This document shows, piece after piece, positions 42,429-53,400 of a stretch of 64,000 nt of DNA (position 1 is its first letter; each line of letters opens with the position of its first letter). Origin of the DNA: Acetobacterium sp. (GTDB lineage Bacteria > Bacillota > Clostridia > Eubacteriales > Eubacteriaceae); contig NZ_JAUSPS010000052.1 in assembly GCF_030652775.1 (NCBI RefSeq), forward strand, positions 62,001-126,000, read 5' to 3'. The notes beneath the pieces are model-generated. The model did no database searches and had not been told where the DNA came from. It worked only from the letters and a program-made list of their open reading frames with translations. The position numbers and the translations under genes were made by a program.

Positions 42429-44852
42429 ATGAATCTTCAAAACGTGTTGTTGAATTTAATCGTATATGCATTGCCAATCCTTGCGAGTATTTACATTTTT
42501 GTTGGGATCAAGCTTATAAAACAAAAAGTGGGCGGGGAGTTTAACTACTTTTCGGCACTGATGTTTGCTGCGGCAATTTATGCATTTGGTTATTTTCTTT
42601 CGCTTAATTCGCAAAATATCGAAATGATGATCTTTGCCCGAAATTTTGCGAATCTGGGAGTAATCGTTATTCCAACATTTGGGATATTATTTATTTCGCA
42701 ATTTGTAAAAAAGAAAATATCACGGCAGATTAAATATTTTTTAGTTGCCGTCTCCAGTATTCTGTGGATCCTTTATATTACCAATCCGATTCACCATTTG
42801 GCTTTTAACTGGGTAAAATTGACAACAGCTAATGGCTTTTTCGTGGCCAGTACCTCAAAAAACATCGGGTATTACCTGATTCTGGCCTATTATGCAATTT
42901 TTGTCTTATTTTCGACGATTGAATTAATAAAAGTGCTTAAAAAATCAAAGTCCCCGAGTCTGAAAAAGAGTTATCGGTTTCTCCTCTTGTCGCTCCAGGT
43001 ATCTTGGGTTGCGGTGCTGATGATTCTAATCGGCTTTGATAAATATCTCGACCCCACCCCAGTGGTGATTTTGTTTATCTTAGCGATGATTGGGATGAAT
43101 GAAGTTAAAAATGATCTGTTCGAGCTGGAAATCAATCGCTGGAAACAAACTTTCTGGAATATCGGCGAGGTGGCATTTTTAATTAATGCCGATCATGAAA
43201 TTATTTGTATCAATCCCGTTGCAACCCTTTTTTTTGATGGAAAAAAAGAAAGCATTGCAGAAATCTTAAAAATTCTTGATAAAGGCGATCATAAACGAAA
43301 ACCGGTAAAAATAAAGGTTGGGGAAGATATTCGCTGGCTCTATGTCAATAAAAATAATTTTGATATCAGGCGCAAGCTGGTCAGTTATATGTTGGTGGAT
43401 TTTACCGATCGCCACCAGGCCGAAATAGCCCTAAAAGAAAGCGAGGAAAGACACCGGTTGTTGATTACCCAAATGGCTCAGGGGCTGGCGGTGCATGAGG
43501 TACTCTTTGATCAATCTGGAAATCCGATCGATTTTCGCTATCTGGATGCCAATGACAGTTATGAAAAACTAATTGGTTTGAAACGGGCCGATATCATCGG
43601 CAAAACAGCCCGGGAAGTCTTCCCAGTAATTGATAATAATTGGATCGAAAAATACGGACAGGTGGCGATGACTAGCCAGCCAATCCACTTTGAGTATTAT
43701 GATGAGCATGTGGACAAGTATTTTGAAGTGGTTGCCTATTCGCCCCGATTTAAACAATTTGCGACGATCATTTCGGAAGTATCTGAACGAAAAAAAGCAG
43801 AACAGGAAATTCGCTATCTAAGTTACCATGATTATCTCACGGGTCTGCACAATCGACGGTTTTATGAAGAAGAACTGGGCCGGCTGGATACCCCCGTTAA
43901 TTTACCGATTGCTCTGATCATGGCCGATGTGAATGGCTTAAAACTGATTAACGATTCCTTTGGTCACGCTATGGGCGATGAGCTGCTAAAAAAAGCAGCC
44001 CAGCTGATAACAGAGTCCGTTCCCGAAAATAGTATTGTCGCCAGGCTGGGCGGCGATGAATTTATCGTGATTCTGCCCCAGACCGATATTTTTCAGGCCG
44101 TTGATGTGATCAATGAGCTGAAAGCAAAGACCTCGAATGACAAAATCGGGGCAGTCGATATTTCGATATCCTTTGGCTACGAAATTAAGGAAATGGAAGA
44201 CCAGGATATTCATGACATCTATAAACGGGCGGAAGATGATATGTATCGCCATAAGCTCTACGAAAGTGCCAGCATCAAGAACAAAACCATTGAACTGATT
44301 ATGAATACGCTCTATGAAAAGAGCAGCCGGGAAATGCTCCATTCCCGACGCGTGAGCGAGATTTGCAAATCGATTGCCGTCGAGATGGGGTTGAGCAAGG
44401 ATGTCATCAATCAAATTGGAGCGGCCGGTCTGATGCATGATATTGGGAAAATGGGAATTGACGAAAAAATACTCAATAAAGAAGGACTTCTGGACTTTGA
44501 GGAATGGCAGGAAATCCAGCGACATCCTGAAATTGGTTATCGGATTTTGAGTTCATCCAATGAATTTTCAGAAATGGCCAAATATGTCTACGAACATCAT
44601 GAACGATGGGACGGGAAAGGTTATCCCAAAAAACTGAAACGGGAAGAAATATCGATGCAGGCAAGAATTATCGGGGTGGCAGATGCTTATGATGCGATGA
44701 CCTGTGATCGAACCTACCGCAAAGGACTGAGTCAGACAGCAGCCATCCGCGAGCTGAAAAAGAACGCCGGAACCCAGTTTGACCCCGAAGTAACACGGGT
44801 GTTTGTGGAAAAAGTTCTGGTTGAAGAGTTTTGCGTTGGCCATCAAAAATAA
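42429..44852 (+). CDS. 7TM-PAS-GGDEF-HD-GYP signalling protein
   Basis: An 807-residue protein: an N-terminal membrane module of seven hydrophobic helices (about 1-225, of the 7TM histidine-kinase type), a short PAS-like segment, a full PAS domain (about 335-455), GGDEF (LGGDEF, no I-site) and HD-GYP (HDIGKMGIDE and HHERWDGKGYP). Its C-terminal 400 residues closely resemble the proteins at 47560 and 53491, so these are recent paralogues. It is a membrane sensor that can in principle make and hydrolyse c-di-GMP. Confidence 0.92.
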   Translation: MNLQNVLLNLIVYALPILASIYIFVGIKLIKQKVGGEFNYFSALMFAAAIYAFGYFLSLNSQNIEMMIFARNFANLGVIVIPTFGILFISQFVKKKISRQIKYFLVAVSSILWILYITNPIHHLAFNWVKLTTANGFFVASTSKNIGYYLILAYYAIFVLFSTIELIKVLKKSKSPSLKKSYRFLLLSLQVSWVAVLMILIGFDKYLDPTPVVILFILAMIGMNEVKNDLFELEINRWKQTFWNIGEVAFLINADHEIICINPVATLFFDGKKESIAEILKILDKGDHKRKPVKIKVGEDIRWLYVNKNNFDIRRKLVSYMLVDFTDRHQAEIALKESEERHRLLITQMAQGLAVHEVLFDQSGNPIDFRYLDANDSYEKLIGLKRADIIGKTAREVFPVIDNNWIEKYGQVAMTSQPIHFEYYDEHVDKYFEVVAYSPRFKQFATIISEVSERKKAEQEIRYLSYHDYLTGLHNRRFYEEELGRLDTPVNLPIALIMADVNGLKLINDSFGHAMGDELLKKAAQLITESVPENSIVARLGGDEFIVILPQTDIFQAVDVINELKAKTSNDKIGAVDISISFGYEIKEMEDQDIHDIYKRAEDDMYRHKLYESASIKNKTIELIMNTLYEKSSREMLHSRRVSEICKSIAVEMGLSKDVINQIGAAGLMHDIGKMGIDEKILNKEGLLDFEEWQEIQRHPEIGYRILSSSNEFSEMAKYVYEHHERWDGKGYPKKLKREEISMQARIIGVADAYDAMTCDRTYRKGLSQTAAIRELKKNAGTQFDPEVTRVFVEKVLVEEFCVGHQK

Positions 44853-45192
44853 GAACGGGGCGTTTGGCGAAAAGCTGCGCCCTAAACGATTAAGAATCAA
44901 TCCCGTCGGGAAATCATCCGACAAGCTGAAGAGTCTGATATCAGGCTCTTTTTTGTGTAAAAATTAACTGTGATATCATTGATTTTAAGCCCAATTCGCT
45001 GTATATTCGGATTCATTTCTGATATAATAAACAAAACCATTAGGAATATCTTAGCGAACCGATGTATGCACGCAACATCAGGGGGATCGGTGAGAGATTT
45101 GTGATAATGGTTATTTTTAAGGCTTTGATGTGATCGAGATCGCAAGTGAAAAAGTGATCAAATTGTGTGATTGGATAGGAAAGAAGGTTATT
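44853..45192 (+). other. Intergenic region: terminator, extended -10 promoter and leader of uvsE
   Basis: It holds the terminator at 44931-44955, an extended -10 (TGATATAAT, 45020-45028), and a leader of about 160 nt in which ACCGAT/ATCGGT (around 45058-45091) and GATGT/ACATC can form mutually exclusive stems. No gene is seen. Confidence 0.45.
44931..44955 (+). terminator. Terminator after the 7TM signalling gene
   Basis: AGAGTCTGAT and ATCAGGCTCT pair with one G-U, followed by six T. Confidence 0.85.
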
Positions 45193-46452
45193 ATGAGGAT
45201 AGGATATGCATGTTTAACGGTGGGTGTGCCAAATACTGAGCTGAAAACGTGCTTACTTAAAAATGCGTCCGATGAAAAATTGACTGAATTGATCAAGCAT
45301 AATTTGAATGCGCTTGAAAATATGATTGACTATAATATCGATAATAAGGTTGAGTTGTTTAGAATCAGCTCATCCATCATCCCCTTTGGTTCGAATCCGG
45401 TTAACCGGATCATCTGGTGGGAAGTGTTTGAAAAGCAGTTTAAGAAGATCGGCAAGAAAATTGCCAAAAGCGGGATGCGGGTTTCGATGCATCCGGGACA
45501 GTACACGGTTTTAAACTCGGCGGACGAAACTATCGTGACGAACGCCATTGCCGATCTGGATTATCACGCCCGCATTATGGACAGCCTGGGGCTGAGTCCG
45601 GAAAATAAGATTATCATCCACGTAGGTGGGGTTTATAATGATAAAAAACAGGCAGTCAAACGGTTTCTGAAAAATTACGAACGGCTGGATCAAACAGTCA
45701 AGAAACGACTCGTCATTGAAAATGATGATAAATCCTATACCATCAGTGATGTTCTGATCATTGGGAAGGCTCTCGACATCCCGGTGGTTTTTGATAACCT
45801 TCATCATCAGGTGAATCCCTGTGATGAAAATCAGCCGGATTGTTATTGGATTGATGTCTGTAAAACCACCTGGAGAAGCCTGGATGGCATTCAGAAGATC
45901 CATTACTCCCAACAGAATCCGGAAAAAAAATCGGGATCTCATTCCCGGACCATCGGGATTACCGAATTTATGGACTTCTATCAGGGCTTGAAGGATAGAG
46001 ATCTGGATATTATGCTGGAAGTCAAAGACAAGAATCTATCAGCGATTAAATGCATAAATTGCACTACCAAGAAAAAAGAAATGAATCAACTGGAGCATGA
46101 GTGGAGCAAGTATAAATATGCCGTACTGGAAAGGTCGCCACTTGATTATCTGGAGATTCGAAAACTGCTTAACAATAAAGACAGTTACCCGAGTGTTGAG
46201 TTTTATAATTTGATTGAAACGTCGTTTCAGAAAGAAACGACGATTGGTAACTCGATTAATGTGGCTCAGCATATTTGGGGGTATTTTAGAACGCTTGCTC
46301 TACCCAGCGAAAAGAAGTATTTTTTAAAACTGCTGGATCAGTATGAAAAAGGCGAGGCTTCGATCAAAAAGGTGAAGAAAAATTTGTGGAAAATGACCGT
46401 TAAGTACGAACTGACCTACCTGTTGGACTCATACTATTATGTTATTATTTGA
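45193..46452 (+). CDS. uvsE: UV damage endonuclease UvsE with DUF1722-like C-terminal extension
   Basis: About 419 residues. The first 300 are a UvsE TIM-barrel endonuclease (MRIGYACLTVGVPNT, RISSSIIPFGSN, MHPGQYTVLNS, IHVGGVYNDK, LVIENDDKSYT), which nicks 5' to UV photoproducts. The remaining part is not needed for that fold and matches DUF1722 by eye: NVAQHIWGYF against NVMMHIFGYF, and VKYELTYLL against IKYNDSYLL of the protein encoded at 40130. The open frame extends upstream, but ATG 45193 with AAGAAGG before it fits the family start. Confidence 0.9.
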   Translation: MRIGYACLTVGVPNTELKTCLLKNASDEKLTELIKHNLNALENMIDYNIDNKVELFRISSSIIPFGSNPVNRIIWWEVFEKQFKKIGKKIAKSGMRVSMHPGQYTVLNSADETIVTNAIADLDYHARIMDSLGLSPENKIIIHVGGVYNDKKQAVKRFLKNYERLDQTVKKRLVIENDDKSYTISDVLIIGKALDIPVVFDNLHHQVNPCDENQPDCYWIDVCKTTWRSLDGIQKIHYSQQNPEKKSGSHSRTIGITEFMDFYQGLKDRDLDIMLEVKDKNLSAIKCINCTTKKKEMNQLEHEWSKYKYAVLERSPLDYLEIRKLLNNKDSYPSVEFYNLIETSFQKETTIGNSINVAQHIWGYFRTLALPSEKKYFLKLLDQYEKGEASIKKVKKNLWKMTVKYELTYLLDSYYYVII

Positions 46453-46493
46453 ATAAAATGAAGTCGATGGTTTATTGAAGGTGATTTTTAATA

Positions 46494-47522
46494 ATGAATC
46501 AGAAAGTGCAAGGTAAGATCATGTTAAATGCTGAAATCAGAGAATTGATTAATTATCTGAAGAACATTGTTGCTGAAGAAAAGCCGGATCAGAATGTGGT
46601 GGAAAAATACGGTAAGGATCCGGACTTTATTGAACTCGATGAGATGGTGCGGGGAATTCGAAGTGCCTGCAGAAAGCATTTTGAAATGATTTTTGATTTG
46701 TATCCCGATCCCACCATTATTACTACCATGGAAGATGGAAGGCTATTGTACTATAACCGGGCGTTTTTTAAGATGATTCAGACAAGGGGAAAGACCATCA
46801 TTGATGAAGCCTTTAACATTCACGATTTATATTTTGAATTGGACAAAAGAGAGCAGTTAATCGCTGAACTTAAACGAACCGGGGTCAGTGAGAATATGGA
46901 AATCACGGTCAATGATGCGAATAATGAACTGTTTGTCGGTCTGGTTTCGGCCCAGGCCATTAACATTGACGGAACACCGCATATCTTAAGCGTGATCCGG
47001 GATATTACCGAGATCAAACGATTGGAAGAAGAAATTGCCCAGCTGTCAATCAAGGACAAACTGACCCAGGTGTTTAATCGTCTCAAAATCGATGAATTTC
47101 TGCAATCTGAGCTGGAACGATCAGAGCGCACCGAAGCTCCTTTTGCAATAATTCTGGTGGATGTCGATTCACTCCGAAATATTAATGAGGTCTACGGAAA
47201 TTCGGTGGGCGATGACTTGCTGGTGGCATTAGCAGCGATGCTTAAAGACAATGTCCGGGTGACGGATATTGTCGGCCGCTGGAGCGGCGAGGAATTTCTG
47301 ATTGTTCTGCCGGATACTGATGAAAAGGGTGCCGTTACGTTGGCTGAAAAATTCAGGACGATCGTTGAAAATACTGATTTTAAGATCGTTGGGAAATTAA
47401 CCGCCAGTTTTGGGGTATCAGCCTATCGCAAGGATTTGCTACCGGCAACCCTGATTTCCAGAGCCCATGGGGCCCGAAACCGGGCTAAAGAGAAGGGCCG
47501 AAACCGGGTGGAATGTCAGTAA
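46494..47522 (+). CDS. PAS-GGDEF diguanylate cyclase
   Basis: A 342-residue soluble protein with an N-terminal helical part, a PAS domain (about 60-175) and a GGDEF domain whose signature is SGEEF, preceded by the I-site RVTD. The SGEEF variant is common in active cyclases. The start at 46494 has GAAGGTGA; ATG 46521 is an alternative. It leads a tight run of five signalling genes on the same strand. Confidence 0.9.
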   Translation: MNQKVQGKIMLNAEIRELINYLKNIVAEEKPDQNVVEKYGKDPDFIELDEMVRGIRSACRKHFEMIFDLYPDPTIITTMEDGRLLYYNRAFFKMIQTRGKTIIDEAFNIHDLYFELDKREQLIAELKRTGVSENMEITVNDANNELFVGLVSAQAINIDGTPHILSVIRDITEIKRLEEEIAQLSIKDKLTQVFNRLKIDEFLQSELERSERTEAPFAIILVDVDSLRNINEVYGNSVGDDLLVALAAMLKDNVRVTDIVGRWSGEEFLIVLPDTDEKGAVTLAEKFRTIVENTDFKIVGKLTASFGVSAYRKDLLPATLISRAHGARNRAKEKGRNRVECQ

Positions 47523-47559
47523 TGAAAGATCCCAAGGAAAATGATGAACGAGGTGAGCA

Positions 47560-49527
47560 GTGGAAACGAGACAATTAAAGATTTTAGTGATTGATGACAA
47601 CCGGGATAATGTGATTGTCTTAAAAGCCCTGATCCGTGATGCTTTTCCGGAAGCCGTTGTTTTGATGGCTTTTGATGGTAAAAACGGGTTGGAAATGGCA
47701 GCAGCGGAAGATCCGGATATTATTTTCATGGATATTATCATGCCCGGAATGGACGGTTTTGAGGTGTGTCGAAAATTAAAAGCCCGAACCGATCTGACTG
47801 ATATTCCGGTGGTTTTTGTGACGGCCGCTCGGGGGGATCGGGAACATCGGATCCTGGCTCTGGAATGCGGCGGCGAAGGCTTTCTTTCCAAACCCATCGA
47901 TGAACAGGAACTGATTTCTCAAATCAGGGCGATGGCGAAGATCAGAGGAGCTAATATTCACAAACGGAATGAAAAAAAACGACTTGACATCCGGGTCAGA
48001 AAACAGACCGAGTCGTTAAAGGCTGCCCATGCCCGAACCCTCAAGCTGCTGAAAGCTCTGGAAAAAGAAAATGAAGCCCGAAAAAGAAGCGAAAAAGCCC
48101 TGGTTGAAGCGCAGAAGCTGGCTCATTTGGGGAGTTATGAGTTTGATTTTAAAAATGATGAACTCAATTGTTCCGAAGAGGTTCTAAATATTTTCGGGGT
48201 TACTTCGGTCGAAGAGGTGAATGCGATGGAACGGTTTATCCAATTTGTTCATCCCGATGAAATCTCTTGCGTTCTGGAAAAAGTCAACAAGGTGATGGTG
48301 GAAAAATCCACGGCTGATTTTATTTTCCGGATTCTTAGGCAGGATGGTGAAGAACGAATTATCAATATGCGGATGATCCCCCAATTTGATGAGAACCAAA
48401 ACCATAGTGGCAATTTTGGGACGATTCAGGACATCACCCGGATCAGAAAAACCGAAGAAGAAATCCGCTATCTGAGTTACCATGATTATCTGACCGGTCT
48501 GTTTAACCGGCGCTTTTATGAAGAAGTCCTAATTAAACTGGATACCGAAGAAAACTACCCGTTAACCTTGGTTATGGCCGATGTCAATGGTTTGAAAATG
48601 ATCAATGATTCCTTTGGACATGCCGTCGGAGATGAACTGCTGCAGATGGCTTCAACGGTCATAAAAAACGGTTGCCGGGAAAAAGATGTGATTGCCAGAC
48701 TGGGCGGCGATGAATTCGTTATTATTCTTGCGAAAACCGATGCTGAAACAGCGGCGCTGATTATCAAAAGACTGGAAATGTTAGCGTCCCGAGAAAAAAT
48801 TAGAGGACTAAAACTCTCGATTGCTTTTGGCAGCCGAACAAAAACCCGAAAAGAAGAGAACATCCAGAAAGTACTTAAAAATGCTGAGGATGACATGTAT
48901 CGTCATAAGCTCTACGAAAGCGCCAGCATGCGCAGCAAAACCATTGAGCTGATTATGAACACCCTTTATGAAAAGAGCAATCGGGAAATGATGCATTCAA
49001 ACCGGGTTGGTCTAATCTGCGAAAAAATTGGCATGCGGATGATGCTGGATCAGGATGAAATCAACCAGATCCGAACAGCGGGACTGATCCACGATATTGG
49101 TAAAATGGGGATTGACGAAAAGATCCTGAATAAACCAGGATCCCTCAGTGATGATGAATGGAAGGAAATTCAAAGACATCCTGAAATCGGATATCGGATT
49201 CTCAGTTCAGTAAATGAATTTTCAGAAATGGCCAATTGCATTCTGGAACATCATGAGCGCTGGGATGGACAAGGTTACCCCAAAGGTTTGAAGGGCGACG
49301 AGATTTCGCTGCAGGGAAGAATTGTAGCAGTGGCAGATTCCTTCGACGCCATGACCAGTGACCGAACCTATCGCAAAGGTTTGGGTCAGGCCGAGGCGAT
49401 TGCCGAAATCAAGCGCTGTGCCGGAACCCATTTTGATCCGCTGGTGGCCAAAATGCTTGTCGATGTGATGCATTCGGAAATGATTTCATTAGAGAGTAAC
49501 GGCAGATTATCACAATCAGCTGGATAG
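47560..49527 (+). CDS. Response regulator REC-PAS-GGDEF-HD-GYP
   Basis: A 655-residue protein starting at GTG after GAGGTGAG. Receiver (VIDDNRDN, phospho-acceptor in IIFMDIIMPGMDG), coiled coil, PAS (about 180-295), GGDEF (LGGDEF with I-site REKD), and HD-GYP (HDIGKMGIDE, HHERWDGQGYP). Phosphorylation of the receiver presumably sets whether it makes or removes c-di-GMP. It has a very similar paralogue at 53491 in the same gene run. Confidence 0.93.
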   Translation: METRQLKILVIDDNRDNVIVLKALIRDAFPEAVVLMAFDGKNGLEMAAAEDPDIIFMDIIMPGMDGFEVCRKLKARTDLTDIPVVFVTAARGDREHRILALECGGEGFLSKPIDEQELISQIRAMAKIRGANIHKRNEKKRLDIRVRKQTESLKAAHARTLKLLKALEKENEARKRSEKALVEAQKLAHLGSYEFDFKNDELNCSEEVLNIFGVTSVEEVNAMERFIQFVHPDEISCVLEKVNKVMVEKSTADFIFRILRQDGEERIINMRMIPQFDENQNHSGNFGTIQDITRIRKTEEEIRYLSYHDYLTGLFNRRFYEEVLIKLDTEENYPLTLVMADVNGLKMINDSFGHAVGDELLQMASTVIKNGCREKDVIARLGGDEFVIILAKTDAETAALIIKRLEMLASREKIRGLKLSIAFGSRTKTRKEENIQKVLKNAEDDMYRHKLYESASMRSKTIELIMNTLYEKSNREMMHSNRVGLICEKIGMRMMLDQDEINQIRTAGLIHDIGKMGIDEKILNKPGSLSDDEWKEIQRHPEIGYRILSSVNEFSEMANCILEHHERWDGQGYPKGLKGDEISLQGRIVAVADSFDAMTSDRTYRKGLGQAEAIAEIKRCAGTHFDPLVAKMLVDVMHSEMISLESNGRLSQSAG

Positions 49528-49543
49528 AACAGGGGGGATACTA

Positions 49544-50377
49544 ATGGCAACGCAGACAGATTACTCCATTTTCGAGATGATTCGGATTATGAAAGAGACC
49601 TACAAAAAAGACCTGACCGTCTATGATGATGCTTTTCTGGTAAAAGCGCTGGAGCGGCGGATGACGGGCATCAATGTCGGTAAGTTGGACTACCCTTTGT
49701 ATTTACAGGAAAATCGTCATGAAGCAGACTGTTTAATGGCATCGTTTCAGATTACCTATAGCCAGTTTTTCAGAAATCCGCTGACCTTTGCAGTGTTGGA
49801 GCAGTGCGTTTTACCGCATCTGCTTAGCCAGAAACCGGAAAATGGTGAAATCAGAGTGTGGTCGGCTGGCTGTTCCACTGGTCAGGAAGCCTATTCCATC
49901 GGGATCCTGTTGGATGAGATGATAAAATCTTCGTCAAAACCGATGCGATTTCGAATTTTTGCCACCGATCTCGCCCAAGACGCCCTTGGGGCAGCCAAAA
50001 CCGGTATTTATGACGAGAATAGCGTTGCCAACATCCGGATGAAATACCTGAAAAGCCATTTTATAAAACAGGGAGAGGCTTACACGGTTGCCCCGGGATT
50101 AAAACAAAAGATTGATTTTTCGGAGTATGATTTATTGGATTCCCATTCCAGTAATCCGCCAGATAGTATTTTTGGTGATTTTGATATCATTTTTTGCTGC
50201 AACCTGCTTTTTTACTACTGCATCGATGTGAGAAGGGCGATTGTCAAGAAACTAAAACGTTCGCTAGCCGAGGGTGGCTATTTAGTTACCGGTGAGACGG
50301 AATCCACTTTTGTGGGAAAAGACGAGGATTTAAAGATGTTGTCTTCCGGGGCTCCTATTTTTCAGATCAATCGGTAG
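49544..50377 (+). CDS. cheR: CheR-type protein-glutamate methyltransferase
   Basis: A 277-residue CheR methyltransferase: helical N-terminal domain, then the SAM-binding VWSAGCSTGQEAYSIG, FATDLAQDALGAAK and FDIIFCCNLLFYY. It methylates glutamates of chemoreceptor-type helical domains. No chemoreceptor, CheA or CheB is encoded here. The nearest possible target is the following hybrid kinase, which has an MCP-like sensor and HAMP domain. Confidence 0.92.
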   Translation: MATQTDYSIFEMIRIMKETYKKDLTVYDDAFLVKALERRMTGINVGKLDYPLYLQENRHEADCLMASFQITYSQFFRNPLTFAVLEQCVLPHLLSQKPENGEIRVWSAGCSTGQEAYSIGILLDEMIKSSSKPMRFRIFATDLAQDALGAAKTGIYDENSVANIRMKYLKSHFIKQGEAYTVAPGLKQKIDFSEYDLLDSHSSNPPDSIFGDFDIIFCCNLLFYYCIDVRRAIVKKLKRSLAEGGYLVTGETESTFVGKDEDLKMLSSGAPIFQINR

Positions 50378-50495
50378 CGGTGAGAGAAGCTCGTTAATTT
50401 ATTGCGTCGTTGAGCGCATCCATCAAAAACCAAACAACCATTGTGCTGTGTTATCGAAATTGTTGCACTTCATATAAATGGGTCAGGGAGAAAAT

Positions 50496-53400
50496 ATGAA
50501 CATCAAGAATTTAAAGGTAAAAACACAGCTCGGTATCGGTTTTGCGATTATTTTGTTTTTTGTTATCCTCTTGGGGATTTTGGGTTATGTCCAAACCAAT
50601 GCCATTGTTAGTCAGTCGGAAACCATGTATAGTCACCCCTTTCAGGTTACCAGAGCAATTGACCGTCTGAAGTCTGATATTCTCAGCATGCGGGTCGGGG
50701 TAAGAGATCTGATTTTGGCAAATACTCAGGAAGATCGTGAAAACGCCATTGAATTGATGGAACAATACGATGCTGATATCCAGATCCAATTTGATGTCCT
50801 GCGGGAGCTTTATTTAGGACCGGAACAGGACGTTGAGGAGGCATATAATGCTTATATCAACTGGGAAACGATGCGATCAGATATTGTCGCCAGCACTCTT
50901 GCCGGCGATCTGGAAGCTGCCAAGAAAAGTCTGTTACCAGGCGAAAAGGTGGGGATTTATCGCGAAAAACTCAATGAAAAAATGGTTATTGTGGATACTT
51001 ATGCCAGTAATAAGGCCAATGAATTATATCAGGGTTCGACAGACTTAAACAAACAGATAAAAATGCAATTGTCCATAATTGTCCTGATTATTATTATTTT
51101 ATCAGCGCTGGTCAGCTTTATTTTACTCCGCAATATTCAGGAACCCTTGAGTGAACTCACCCGGGTAACTGATGAATTTCAGCATGGTCATCATAACGTC
51201 AGGAGTAACTATCATTACCGCAATGAGTTTGGAATCTTGTCGGAATCCTTTAACAGATTGGCCGATGATATTCAGAAAAACATGGAGCTTAATGAACAAA
51301 CTGCCAACTTTATCAAGATTATGCTGGGCGAAGAAGATGCCCGGAAATTCTTCCGGAAAACCCTGAATACCCTGTCCCGATACACCGATTCTCAGGTTGC
51401 CGCCGTTTATTTGCGCAATTCCAATAACAATCAATTTGAACATTTTGAATCGATCGGTCTGGATAAAAAAGGTCGAGCGGCATTTGACGGGGATAGCCTG
51501 GAAGGTGAATTTGGAGCTTCGGTAGCGAGTGGGCGATATACCCATATCAAAGATATTCCCGAGGATTCACGGTTTGCTTTTTATACGGTCAGCGGGAAGT
51601 TTATGCCCCGGGAAATTGTTACGATTCCAATTGTTTTTGGCGGCGAAGTGCTGGCGGTCGTATCCCTGGCCGCCATCGGCAAGTATAATCAAAAAGCCAT
51701 CGATTTTATTGAAAAAACCATGAGTACCATGAGTACCCGAATTGAAGGGATTCTGGCCTATCGCACAATTAAAGAATTTTCGGAAAAATTGGAGCATCAG
51801 AATCGCGAATTGGACGCCCAAAAGAACGAAATGGAAGAACAGTCAGTGGAACTGATCCATCAGAATATCGAACTGGAAATGCAGAAAAAAGAATTGAATG
51901 AAGCCAACCAGCTTAAAACAAACTTTTTGTCCAACATGAGTCACGAATTGCGGACGCCCCTTAATTCAGTCATTGCTCTTTCGGGGATTTTGAACCGCCG
52001 CTTAAAGAATGAGATTCCCGAAGAAGAATACAGCTATCTGGAAGTTATCGAACGGAATGGCAAAAATCTGCTGGCGTTGATTAACGATATTCTGGACATT
52101 TCCCGGATCGAGGCCGGCCGCGAAGAGCTTGAGATTACCACCTTTAATATCAACCATTTGATCAATGAGGTGGTGGAAATGTTGGCCCCTCAAGCCAATG
52201 AGAAAAATGTCAGCTGTATCAACGGAGCCAAAGACACCGCCGTCTATATCAACAGCGACAGCGATAAGTGCCGTCATATTCTCGAGAACCTGGCCGGGAA
52301 TGCGGTTAAATTTACCGAAGCAGGACAGGTTGAGCTGTCCGTGGGACAGAACGGCGAAAATATTGAAATTCGGGTCAAAGATACCGGGATCGGGATTGAT
52401 GAAAATTATCTGCCCTTTATTTTTGATGAATTCAGACAGGCTGATGGCAGCACCTCCCGGAAGTTTGGCGGAACTGGACTGGGATTAGCGATTGCTAAAA
52501 AATACGCCAACCTTCTGGGCGGAACAGTCAGCGTAAAAAGCATTGTGGGTCAGGGTTCTGAATTTATCCTGGCGCTGCCGATCAATTACTCACCCGAGAA
52601 TAAGGTAACGGAACCAGCATTAGAACCAGCGCAGGAAGACTTTAATCAAGCAATAAAAGCTAAGGTGAAAGCAGCAGTGCCGAATTTGACTGGCAAACCA
52701 TCGGTCGATCCCGGGGTCAAAACCCTGCTGATGGTGGAAGACAGCGAACCGGCCGTGATTCAGATCCGCGATCTCTTGGAAGAAAGCGGTTATACGATTA
52801 AAGTGGCTCGGGATGCCAAAGAAGCCTTTAAAATTATGGAAGAGGTTATTCCTGATGCCATGGTTCTGGATTTAATGATGCCGGGAATTGACGGGTTTGA
52901 ACTACTCCATGCCCTCCGGGAAGCCGAACCAACTGCCCATGTGCCAGTGTTGATCCTCACCGCCAAGCATATTACTAGAGATGAACTGAAAGATCTGGCC
53001 AAGAACAATATTCACCAACTGATTCAAAAAGGTGATGTCAATCGAGATGAGTTGAAAAAAGCGATTGCTTCGATGCTTTATCCAGAGACCCAGGAAAAAA
53101 AGATCAAGCATTTTGAACCCCGAACCGATCAGCACAAGCCCCTGGTACTGGCAGTGGAAGATAACCCCGACAATATGATCACCGTAAAAGCTTTGCTCAA
53201 TGATCATTTCCGGGTATTGGAAGCGGCAGACGGTCAAGCGAGTATTGAATTGGCAAAACAATTTGTACCCGATCTGATTCTGATGGATATTGCCCTTCCA
53301 GGAATTGATGGCATTCAGGCCTTTAAAACGATTCGGACTTTACCGGGGTTGGAAAATATCCCCGTCATCGCATTAACAGCCAGCGCTATGACCCAGGACC

